DNA of 5,316 nt from Clostridia bacterium (GCA_017462145.1 JAFTRT010000056.1:1-5316), one strand, 5' to 3'; numbered from the stretch's first letter, positions 1-5,316 are shown. Numbers and translations are program-made. The notes: generated by a model from the sequence alone, not told the origin.

Positions 1-1638
1 GAGTATCTTTTGGATGAATTTCTTTTCCTTGCGTCCGTGGGTCAATACAATGAAAAGCGCCGCTCCCGCTGTGACCCAAATTCCCACCGAGGGGTAAAGC
101 GCCAACAGTCCAAAGCCCGCAAACAAGACCCAATAGGAACCGATATCCAAAATGGCATCCAAAGGATGTCCGTCCTTGCAGGTCAGGTAGAACTGCACCG
201 CCATGCCTGCGATCAAATGGATTGCGCCCATCGCAAGGGAGATGATCAAAAATCCCATAGGATTCTGCAAGGGATCAAAGAGCACCGCTACGTTGGCCGC
301 AGACGAGCCCAACAACGAAAGATTGGGAAGCTCCGCCTCGGTCATTCCCAACATATTGCGCATAAACGCCAGGGGGAAATCCCCGAAATACGCACCAAAA
401 AGCACACCGCAAATCACACAGGCAATGCCGCAATAGCCAAACATGAGCAAGAATCGCTTCATCCCCTCCTTGGGTTTGAGAAGCTTTGGTCCCAAGAAGC
501 CTGCCAATACCAAAAGTAAGCCGTATCCCACATCGGCAAACATCAAGCCGAAGATGATGAAATAAAAGATACTCATGATAAAGGTAGGGTCAAACCTTCC
601 GTATGCAGGATACGAATACATTCCCAAGACCCACTCAAAGTTCACGGCAAAGCGATTGTTCCGAAGCAGGACGGGAGGCGTTTCCTCCTCGGTAGGATCC
701 CGCATCTCATAAGCAGTCTCCATTCCGTTTAACAGGTTTGCCACTCGCTCCTCCAGCTGTGCAGGCACCCACCCGTTCAGCATGACCGTATTCTCCGTGG
801 CCAACAGCTTTTGTCGCTCGTTCACACCGTTCAACGACGTCTGCTCGTAGTCATACAGGATCTCCACCGACCCTAAGCCGTCCGCCAATCCCCGAAGTTG
901 GTTCTCCAAGGAAGCCTCTTCCTCGTTCAGAGCCTTTTGCTGCCTGGACATAGCGCTTCGGTATTCCTCTGCGGTCTGCCGAATTCCCCGAAAGCTCGCC
1001 TTGGAAAAACCGTAGGCTGTCAGCGTAGCCGACACGCCCGAGGCGTTGTCCTTGTGGCAGACGGTCCAAATATATTTTCCGTTTTTATCCTCGTAGATCA
1101 GCTCTGCCGCGGCACCTGCCTCATACAGTTCCCGACCCAGCTTGTCCAAATCAGTTCCTCCGGGCAAGACGCCCAACAGGTTCTCGGTTCGCTCGGTTCC
1201 ACCAAAATCCAAGGGAAGATCATGGTCCAAATACGGATGGATCGCCGCCATCGTCTGTTCGATCTGCAAGCGTTCCTGCTTGATCTGGGTCTGCCGTTCG
1301 GCACATCGGACGGTTTCAGAAACGGTAAAACGAGCCGCTTCGGCAAAGCCGTCTCGTGCAAAGGCATCCATATCCACCTGTGTTCTTGGTCGGAACAAGC
1401 TTCTTTTTTCCTTTGAATAACGGTTGAGAACGGTCATCGCTCGTTGAATCCGGGCAAGGGAGCTTTCCAACTCCATTCGCTCACTGTCGCACGCCATGCG
1501 GGACAATTCCTCCCCCGCATCGTCGGGAGCCACCACCGAAACGTTCACACATCGCAAGCGCATCAACCGCCTGATCAGGTGATCCGCATCGGTTTTGTGA
1601 GCAAACACCGTCAGCCGTTTCATCTTGCTTACCGACAT
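1..1638 (-). CDS. ntpI: V-type ATP synthase subunit I, C-terminus cut off by window edge
   Basis: This is the membrane subunit I (equivalent to eukaryotic subunit a) of a V/A-type ATPase. It forms the ion half-channels beside the c/K ring and anchors the peripheral stalks. 546 codons are open from ATG 1638 to base 1 with no stop; family members are about 640-660 residues, so roughly 100 are missing. Residues 1-340 are the soluble arm, starting MSVSKMKRLTVFAHK, with helical stretches near 50-80, 110-135 and 225-255. From about 350 the protein becomes hydrophobic: 353-382 carries the family hallmark FGLMFADVGYGL, followed by segments near 395-418, 460-484 and 500-533. The ion-channel arginine segment (LSYxRLxALGLA in relatives) should lie just past the edge, so it cannot be checked. 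ATG 1638 is preferred over ATG 1623 because relatives start similarly (M-x-x-x-K-M-K) and AAGGAG lies 10 nt upstream. The start overlaps the end of the preceding stalk gene by 10 nt, which suggests translational coupling. Confidence 0.95.
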   Translation of the reverse strand, partial: MSVSKMKRLTVFAHKTDADHLIRRLMRLRCVNVSVVAPDDAGEELSRMACDSERMELESSLARIQRAMTVLNRYSKEKRSLFRPRTQVDMDAFARDGFAEAARFTVSETVRCAERQTQIKQERLQIEQTMAAIHPYLDHDLPLDFGGTERTENLLGVLPGGTDLDKLGRELYEAGAAAELIYEDKNGKYIWTVCHKDNASGVSATLTAYGFSKASFRGIRQTAEEYRSAMSRQQKALNEEEASLENQLRGLADGLGSVEILYDYEQTSLNGVNERQKLLATENTVMLNGWVPAQLEERVANLLNGMETAYEMRDPTEEETPPVLLRNNRFAVNFEWVLGMYSYPAYGRFDPTFIMSIFYFIIFGLMFADVGYGLLLVLAGFLGPKLLKPKEGMKRFLLMFGYCGIACVICGVLFGAYFGDFPLAFMRNMLGMTEAELPNLSLLGSSAANVAVLFDPLQNPMGFLIISLAMGAIHLIAGMAVQFYLTCKDGHPLDAILDIGSYWVLFAGFGLLALYPSVGIWVTAGAALFIVLTHGRKEKKFIQKIL

Positions 1639-1949
1639 TGCTCCCAAACTCCTTCAACAATCATTTTGACCGCCAAATGCATTCTTTTTTCGCTGATGGC
1701 CTGCATGGCAGCCGCATCTGCGTTGGCCTTTTCTCGGCTGGCTTGTACCATCTCCTCAGCTTTTTGACGAGTCAACTCCAGCTTTTCCCGATTGGCTCGG
1801 AGGGTCTGTTCTTCGGTCTGCTCGCAAAGAGCCTTTCCTCTCTGCTCGGCCGAACGGACACGACGCTTGGCTTCCTCCGCAGACGTGGCTCGGATATTGG
1901 CCGCCTCGGCTTCTGCCGCTTTGATCTTCATAATGACTTCTCTTGCCAA
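1629..1949 (-). CDS. ntpF: V-type ATPase small coiled-coil stalk subunit (NtpF/AhaH, subunit G/H family)
   Basis: This 106-residue, highly charged Ala/Glu/Lys/Arg-rich protein is predicted to be almost one continuous helix. The N-terminus MAREVIMKIKAAEAEA and the repeated small-residue and charge spacing match the peripheral-stalk subunit called NtpF in Enterococcus hirae and AhaH or subunit H in other annotations. That subunit pairs with subunit E as a stator connecting the catalytic head to subunit I. No enzymatic motif is expected or seen. The start is a TTG at 1949 with a near-perfect Shine-Dalgarno AAAGGCGGTGA upstream; the in-frame ATG at 1931 would lose six residues of the conserved N-terminal helix and has no comparable site. 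It is the first gene of the ATPase operon and overlaps the subunit I gene by 10 nt, the same F-then-I order as in E. hirae. Family assignment rests on composition, length and gene order, because sequence conservation in this family is low. Confidence 0.88.
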   Translation of the reverse strand: MAREVIMKIKAAEAEAANIRATSAEEAKRRVRSAEQRGKALCEQTEEQTLRANREKLELTRQKAEEMVQASREKANADAAAMQAISEKRMHLAVKMIVEGVWEQCR

Positions 1950-1953
1950 ATTC

Positions 1954-1964
1954 TCACCGCCTTT
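1954..1964 (-). promoter_or_regulatory. Ribosome-binding site deciding the TTG start of ntpF
   Basis: The minus strand reads AAAGGCGGTGA, one mismatch from AAAGGAGGTGA, with GGCGG ending 7 nt before TTG 1949. No ATG or GTG lies at a suitable distance, so this site selects the TTG as the start codon. Confidence 0.75.
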
Positions 1965-1995
1965 GTTTTTTTGTAGAATTTTGTATAAATTTCAC

Positions 1996-2027
1996 AAAAA
2001 GTCCCGCTTTTTTTTCAAAAAACAGGA
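1996..2027 (-). terminator. Terminator-like hairpin in the ntpF leader (terminator of upstream gene and/or attenuator)
   Basis: On the minus strand TCCTGTTTTTT (2027-2017) can pair with AAAAAGCGGGA (2012-2002) through 11 base pairs, two of them G-U. They close a GAAA tetraloop (2016-2013), and CTTTTT (2001-1996) follows at once. This is the form of a rho-independent terminator acting leftward; on the plus strand the flank is A-rich, so it would not work in that direction. It begins 18 nt after the stop codon of the uncharacterised gene, so it can end that transcript. It also lies about 10 nt downstream of the start predicted for the ATPase promoter, inside the leader. The lower stem is only about five pairs and the upper stem is all A-T, so strength is uncertain. 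Confidence 0.45.
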
Positions 2028-2043
2028 AAAAATTATTATGGTT

Positions 2044-2072
2044 ATTATACCACATTTTTCTTCCTTTTGCAA
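2044..2072 (-). promoter_or_regulatory. Sigma-A promoter of the V-type ATPase operon
   Basis: On the minus strand there is a -35 box TTGCAA (2072-2067, four of six matches), a 17-bp spacer and a perfect -10 TATAAT (2049-2044). Predicted transcription start is about 2037, giving a leader of about 88 nt before TTG 1949. The promoter lies inside the 3' end of the upstream gene: the TAA stop at 2047-2045 is part of the -10 box. A 28-nt A-rich purine tract (2104-2077 on the minus strand) sits just upstream of the -35, where an UP element would be. Confidence 0.7.
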
Positions 2073-2614
2073 GGGGTTTTCTTCTCCTTTTTTCTCTTTT
2101 CCTCGCACGTTTCGCCCTTTTCTTTCAAAGAGCAAAGCCGCATCCGTCTCCCCTCTCGCAAGCCATACAATACACCGTTTTCCACCGACACGCCGTCGAC
2201 ACGGAGATGCTTGACTCGTTCCGCTCCCAACAAAGCCACCGCTTGCTTGGGCGGCAGCAAGCACCCGCTTCTTCGTTCCATCACATGTCCGTCGATCGCT
2301 TCCGCCAAGAGCTTGCCGCTTTGTCCGTTTCGCAAAGCGGTATGCAGCAAAAGTGCCAGCCGTTCCTCGTCTTCATAGGTAACACGAACCGAAAAGGAAT
2401 ATCGAAGCGTAGGCTGTCTCCCCCCGTTGTCCCGTTCCAACAGCGGAGAGAATAACAGCTGTTCCCGACAAAAGCGCAGACATGCCTCCCCCAAGGTGCG
2501 GTAAAATTCCTCCCCCTTTGGGCAATCGGGAAGAAACGGGAGGGAGATGCGGACCGTCAGGCATGGCATTCCCTCCCGTGAAAGCGTATATCGTTGCAGA
2601 TCATAAGACGGCAT
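2045..2614 (-). CDS. Uncharacterised protein, possibly DUF3298/RsiV-like, with lysine-rich tail
   Basis: I do not recognise this 189-residue protein with confidence. It has no signal peptide or membrane segment and appears cytoplasmic. Residues about 15-30 (CLTVRISLPFLP), 68-85 (RYSFSVRVTYEDEERLAL) and 150-160 alternate hydrophobic and polar residues as in beta strands. The middle part, NGQSGKLLAEAIDGHVMERR followed by SGCLLPP, loosely resembles the pattern in DUF3298/RsiV-type domains, where a strand, a small-residue turn, then aspartate, a glycine turn and a leucine-rich segment occur in order. This is inference from pattern only. The last 25 or so residues are very basic (KRKKEKK, KRKK) and encoded by a purine tract. 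ATG 2614 is chosen; a TTG at 2626 would lie inside the recG terminator stem, and an ATG at 2569 has GGGAGG too close. It is transcribed in the same direction as recG and the ATPase operon but is separated from each by terminator or promoter signals. Confidence 0.7.
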   Translation of the reverse strand: MPSYDLQRYTLSREGMPCLTVRISLPFLPDCPKGEEFYRTLGEACLRFCREQLLFSPLLERDNGGRQPTLRYSFSVRVTYEDEERLALLLHTALRNGQSGKLLAEAIDGHVMERRSGCLLPPKQAVALLGAERVKHLRVDGVSVENGVLYGLREGRRMRLCSLKEKGETCEEKRKKEKKTPCKRKKNVV

Positions 2615-2669
2615 AAAAACCCCCAAGGTATTGGCAGTACTGACCTATCATACGCCAACTCCTTGGGGG
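2615..2669 (-). terminator. recG: Strong rho-independent terminator after recG, abutting the next start codon
   Basis: On the minus strand CCCCCAAGG (2669-2661) pairs perfectly with CCTTGGGGG (2628-2620). After a 2x2 internal mismatch, TTGGC (2658-2654) pairs with GCCAA (2635-2631). The loop is about 18 nt and TTTTT (2619-2615) follows. It starts 11 nt after the recG TGA. The plus strand lacks a U-tract after the stem, so termination is one-way, for recG. The U-tract is followed directly by the ATG at 2614 of the next gene. Confidence 0.9.
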
Positions 2670-2679
2670 AATATTCCTG

Positions 2680-4845
2680 TCAATTGATGGTATTGTGGGC
2701 AGGTGTCATGCTGTCTGCCAGTTCTCCCCGCAATACGGGATAAGCTGACAGATCCGAGCTGACCGCCAACAGCCTTTGCGCCGTTTCCACCGCCGCCTGC
2801 AAGAGCCCCGTATCGTCACACAGCTCAGCCAGACGGAAGCGAACACCTCCGCTCTGCCGAACCGATTCCTCTCGGCTTCCTCGCAAAAAATCTCCCGGTC
2901 CTCTCATGACAAGGTCACGCTCTGCGATCTCATAGCCGTCATAGCATCGCCGCATGGTCTCCAAGCGTTCGGCGGCTTTTCCCTCGCCTCCTGCAGACTC
3001 GGACACCAAAATGCAATAGGACTTGGCACGTCCCCGTCCCACTCTGCCTCGCAGCTGATGAAGCTGTGACAGGCCAAATCGCTCGGCATTTTCTACGATC
3101 ATCAGCGTGGCCTCCGGCACGTTGACGCCAACCTCAATGACCGTGGTAGAAACCAAAACAGACAGCTCGCCCTTCGCAAACCGTTCCATCACCGCATCCT
3201 TTTGGGCACTCTTCATCCTGCCATGGAGACAACCGACCTCGATTCCGTCCAGTTTTTTTCCAAGCTCCTCTGCATATTGAATGGCCGAGTGCAAACGGCT
3301 GCGTCTGGTGCGCACGTCCTCCAGCAGATTGCCCTGCCCGTCGATATCCGACAGCTCCAGATCGGCACTTTCTGCCTCTGATTCTTCAATGGAGGGGCAA
3401 ACCGCGTAAACTCGTCCGCCTCCCTCCACCTGCTTACGAATAAAGGCACAAAGACGCTCCCGATAGCTCTCATCCACCGCAAAAGTATCCACTCTCTGCC
3501 GCCCGGGAGGCATCTCGTCGATACGGGAGACATCCAGGTCTCCGTACAAAGACAACGCCAAGGATCGGGGAATGGGGGTCGCACTCATCACCAGGGTATG
3601 GGCAAAGCGGCTTTTATCCGACAGTGCGGCACGCTGATTGACCCCGAAGCGATGTTGTTCGTCGGTGATGACCAAGCCTGCATCCGCAAAGGTCACGCCC
3701 TTGCTGAGCAGAGCCTGCGTGCCGATGACCACCGGAAGCCGCTTGTCGGGATCCGGCTGGGCCAAAGCCTCGTAGATTTTTCGCTTCTGTGCCGCCGTGC
3801 AGTCTCCCGTCAAGCAAGCGCATCGAATGCCAAGACGCCCCAGCAGATCGGTTAACTCTGCGGCATGCTGGCGTGCCAAAATCTCAGTCGGTGCCATCAG
3901 AGCCGATTGTTTTCCGCTTCGAACCGCCAACAGGATGGCGGCGGCAGCACACACCGTTTTCCCGCAGCCCACGTCTCCTACCACCATTCGGCTCATGGCA
4001 CGATCCTTGGCCATGTCAGCGGCGATCTCTCCGATCACCCGCTTCTGTGCCCCTGTCAAACGATACGGAAGCACCGCCTCCAGCTCGGATACGTCGCCCT
4101 CCGTACAGGGTGGTGCCCACGGACGGCGATCCCGTCCGCCGGAAAGAGACAAACGGAGGGAAAAGAGCAAAAACTCATCAAAAATCAATCGCCGTTTGGC
4201 AGCGGCTAAGGCCACAAAGCTATCCGGCGAATGAATGTTGCGCAGAGCGTAGGACCGCAGGCACAAACGATTTCGCAACCTTGTTTCCTCGTCAAGAGGG
4301 TCTGTTTCTCCGTTGCTTGGATCCAACGCCGACAGGGCTGTTTGGATATCCTTGGTGATCTGCTTCTGTGTCAATCCTTCCGTCAGAGGATATACCGAGA
4401 CCAACGGGCGCAAGGGGATCTCCTCCCGCCAAGGCTCGTAGGCAGGTGACGTCATAGAAAACGCCGTTTTGGTTTTCATCACCTTTCGCTCCACCCGTCC
4501 GTAAAAGCGAAACGAACTGCCGACACAAAAAATCTGCTTCAAATAGTCCTGATTAAAGAAAGTGATCTCACAAACACCGCTCTCATCAAAGGCACGGAAT
4601 TTCAAAAGAGACATCCGCCCCCGTATGCGAGCACTCTTCGGCTCGGTGGCCACCGTCAGCACATGGGAGGATTTGGACACGCCGTCGCTTTCGGACAGAA
4701 GGCTCACGTCTCCTCGATTCTCATAGCCTCTGGGATAATGAGCCAACAGATCTCCCACCGTATGGATACCAAGCCGTGCGTACGCCTTTTCTCTGGCCGC
4801 TCCTACGCCGTACAGCTGGCGAATCTCGGTATTCAAGCCAAGCAT
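2680..4845 (-). CDS. recG: ATP-dependent DNA helicase RecG
   Basis: RecG is a monomeric superfamily 2 double-strand DNA translocase that remodels stalled replication forks and branch-migrates Holliday junctions. The 721-residue protein has the N-terminal wedge/OB domain (about 1-235, with the early helix-hairpin-helix-like segment LYGVGAAREKAYARLGI). Helicase domain 1 has Walker A GDVGCGKT (290-297), APTEILARQH (318-327), the Walker B box DEQHRFG (395-401) and SATPIPR (421-427). Helicase domain 2 has LHGRM (540-544), the TTVIEVGVNVP segment (567-577) and motif VI QLRGRVGR (597-604). It is followed by the RecG-specific RGPGDF (648-653) and RQSGG (663-667) TRG region. Key ATPase residues are intact. 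It is somewhat longer than the usual 680-700 because of an acidic insertion near 490-515 and about six extra residues in the TRG loop. ATG 4845 has a perfect AAAGGAGGTGA site (4860-4850), with GGAGG 7 nt before the ATG. It has its own promoter and terminator, so is probably monocistronic. Confidence 0.97.
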   Translation of the reverse strand: MLGLNTEIRQLYGVGAAREKAYARLGIHTVGDLLAHYPRGYENRGDVSLLSESDGVSKSSHVLTVATEPKSARIRGRMSLLKFRAFDESGVCEITFFNQDYLKQIFCVGSSFRFYGRVERKVMKTKTAFSMTSPAYEPWREEIPLRPLVSVYPLTEGLTQKQITKDIQTALSALDPSNGETDPLDEETRLRNRLCLRSYALRNIHSPDSFVALAAAKRRLIFDEFLLFSLRLSLSGGRDRRPWAPPCTEGDVSELEAVLPYRLTGAQKRVIGEIAADMAKDRAMSRMVVGDVGCGKTVCAAAAILLAVRSGKQSALMAPTEILARQHAAELTDLLGRLGIRCACLTGDCTAAQKRKIYEALAQPDPDKRLPVVIGTQALLSKGVTFADAGLVITDEQHRFGVNQRAALSDKSRFAHTLVMSATPIPRSLALSLYGDLDVSRIDEMPPGRQRVDTFAVDESYRERLCAFIRKQVEGGGRVYAVCPSIEESEAESADLELSDIDGQGNLLEDVRTRRSRLHSAIQYAEELGKKLDGIEVGCLHGRMKSAQKDAVMERFAKGELSVLVSTTVIEVGVNVPEATLMIVENAERFGLSQLHQLRGRVGRGRAKSYCILVSESAGGEGKAAERLETMRRCYDGYEIAERDLVMRGPGDFLRGSREESVRQSGGVRFRLAELCDDTGLLQAAVETAQRLLAVSSDLSAYPVLRGELADSMTPAHNTIN

Positions 4846-4871
4846 TCTGTCACCTCCTTTTCTTCCCTTTC

Positions 4872-4900
4872 ATTATACCGCAACCAGAGCGGTCTGTCAA
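4872..4900 (-). promoter_or_regulatory. recG: Perfect-consensus sigma-A promoter of recG
   Basis: On the minus strand TTGACA (4900-4895), exactly 17 bp, then TATAAT (4877-4872): twelve of twelve consensus bases. Predicted start is about 4865, leaving a leader of about 20 nt that holds the Shine-Dalgarno. It points away from the lipoprotein promoter; the two -35 boxes are about 120 bp apart. Confidence 0.9.
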
Positions 4901-5022
4901 GTTCCAAGGCCATCGGTGATTTTATCCGTTTTTGATTGCATTTTTTTGTTTATTTTTCACAAAAAGCAAAAAAAGAACCTCACCGAGACCGAAAAAACTT
5001 CCGAAATCAAGCGTTTTTCTTA
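4901..5022. other. A/T-tract-rich spacer between divergent promoters
   Basis: No gene is seen here. The stretch holds runs of T or A at 4929-4933, 4941-4947, 4953-4957, 4961-4965, 4968-4974, 4992-4997 and 5014-5018, many about 8-14 bp apart, which suggests curved DNA. The region next to the rightward -35 could also act as an UP element. A 7-bp inverted pair (TCGGTGA at 4913-4919, TCACCGA at 4980-4986) brackets the A/T core; it may be chance. Confidence 0.4.
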
Positions 5023-5051
5023 TTGACAAGTCGGCGTTTGTGCGATATAAT
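5023..5051 (+). promoter_or_regulatory. Perfect-consensus sigma-A promoter of the lipoprotein gene
   Basis: TTGACA (5023-5028), a 17-bp spacer, then TATAAT (5046-5051), followed by an AT-rich discriminator. Predicted start is about 5058, giving a leader of about 25 nt that contains GGAGG at 5071-5075. Confidence 0.9.
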
Positions 5052-5083
5052 AATATTTGAATACATGACCGGAGGTTTTCCTA

Positions 5084-5316
5084 ATGAAAAAATTTTTGGC
5101 TCTTTTGCTGGCAGGACTGTTGCTGACGCTCTGTTTTGTCGGCTGTGGTGAAGATGAAGTGGGAGATGACGGCGAGCCCGATCTGACCCTTTCCAATGAC
5201 CTTGTATATGACGGATTTGAGTATGAAACAAACGACGAAGGCAACTACTCCATCGTAGGCTACCGCATTGAGCAGGAATCCGTGGTGACCGTTCCTTCCG
5301 AGATCAACGGACGTCC
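5084..5316 (+). CDS. Putative lipoprotein, start of a BspA-like leucine-rich-repeat (LRR_5) surface protein; C-terminus cut off
   Basis: Reading from ATG 5084 gives 77 complete residues, open to the window edge. The N-terminus MKKFLALLLAGLLLTLCFVGC is a lipoprotein signal peptide: two lysines, a hydrophobic core and a lipobox FVGC, so Cys21 should be lipidated and the protein anchored on the outer face of the membrane. An acidic linker (about 22-34, GEDEVGDDGEPD) follows. The segment 43-78 (DGFEYETNDEGNYSIVGY, then VVTVPSEINGRP) matches the typical lead-in of BspA-type LRR_5 domains, in which a short sheet repeat of the form I-P-S-x-I-x-G-x-P-V precedes each leucine-rich unit. Those repeats, if present, lie beyond the edge, so the assignment is provisional. 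Such proteins are common surface or secreted proteins in gut Clostridia, with a proposed role in adhesion. GGAGG at 5071-5075, 8 nt upstream, supports this start. It diverges from recG, and there is no functional link that I can see. Confidence 0.85.
   Translation, partial: MKKFLALLLAGLLLTLCFVGCGEDEVGDDGEPDLTLSNDLVYDGFEYETNDEGNYSIVGYRIEQESVVTVPSEINGR

Noticed and set aside
10..519. Plus-strand open frame of 169 codons at the left end
   Set aside because: It lies antisense to the subunit I gene, has a low-complexity basic composition (Lys, His, Gln rich) and no ribosome-binding site; it is a shadow of the minus-strand gene.
898..1416. Plus-strand open frame of 172 codons
   Set aside because: It is entirely antisense to the subunit I gene, whose conserved sequence runs uninterrupted across it.
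1638..2455. Overlapping plus-strand open frames across the stalk gene, the leader and the uncharacterised gene
   Set aside because: Their Phe/Ser-rich translations come from reading the complements of A-rich codons; they have no Shine-Dalgarno and cross the promoter and terminator signals.
2615..2626. TTG at 2626 as start of the uncharacterised gene, adding four residues
   Set aside because: It lies within the terminator stem and has no ribosome-binding sequence in front of it; ATG 2614 is better placed.
2647..2683. TTGACA (2683-2678) and TATGAT (2652-2647) on the minus strand as a promoter for the uncharacterised gene
   Set aside because: The spacer is 25 bp, far from the 16-18 bp needed; TATGAT alone has no acceptable -35. 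It is kept only as a weak possibility in the terminator finding.
3789..4358. Plus-strand open frame of 189 codons inside recG
   Set aside because: It is antisense to the catalytic core of RecG and has no recognisable domain or ribosome-binding site.
4936..5151. Plus-strand open frame of 71 codons running into the lipoprotein gene
   Set aside because: It starts upstream of the mapped promoter and is out of frame with the lipoprotein, whose signal peptide, lipobox and GGAGG site clearly fix the real frame.
1..5316. Mobile elements, CRISPR arrays, tRNA/rRNA genes, toxin-antitoxin or phage-defence modules
   Set aside because: No direct-repeat array, transposase or integrase motif, tRNA-like cloverleaf or defence domain was seen; nearly all of the window is filled by the genes listed.

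Overview
The window reads as ordinary chromosomal housekeeping DNA from a Gram-positive anaerobe, most likely a clostridial (Oscillospiraceae/Ruminococcaceae-like) gut Firmicute. The inference rests on a V-type (A/V) ATPase operon beginning with the stalk and I subunits, a long clostridial-style RecG, textbook sigma-A promoters (TTGACA-17-TATAAT), strong AAAGGAGGTGA-type Shine-Dalgarno sequences, a lipoprotein that looks like the start of a BspA-type leucine-rich-repeat surface protein, and a roughly balanced base composition. The genus cannot be fixed from this sequence alone.

Layout. Four genes lie on the minus strand and are read from right to left: recG (4845-2680), an uncharacterised 189-residue protein (2614-2045), the small coiled-coil stalk subunit of the V-type ATPase (1949-1629, TTG start) and the large membrane subunit I (1638 to beyond base 1, cut off at the left edge). 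One gene on the plus strand, a prolipoprotein (5084 to beyond 5316), diverges from recG across a 238-bp A-tract-rich intergenic region carrying two perfect-consensus promoters back to back.

How the parts relate. recG has its own promoter and is followed 11 nt after its stop by a strong rho-independent terminator, whose U-tract abuts the ATG of the uncharacterised gene and whose stem contains that gene's only visible ribosome-binding sequence. The V-ATPase operon has its own promoter. Its -10 box contains the stop codon of the uncharacterised gene, and a second terminator-like hairpin with a GAAA tetraloop lies in the predicted leader. The two ATPase genes overlap by 10 nt and are clearly co-transcribed; the remaining ATPase subunits are expected to the left of the window. 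The lipoprotein is an independent unit.

I see no mobile element, CRISPR array, tRNA/rRNA, toxin-antitoxin module or novel multi-gene system. The items worth a second look are regulatory overlaps (terminator against start codon, promoter against stop codon, hairpin in the ATPase leader), two insertions in RecG and the unassigned 189-residue protein.
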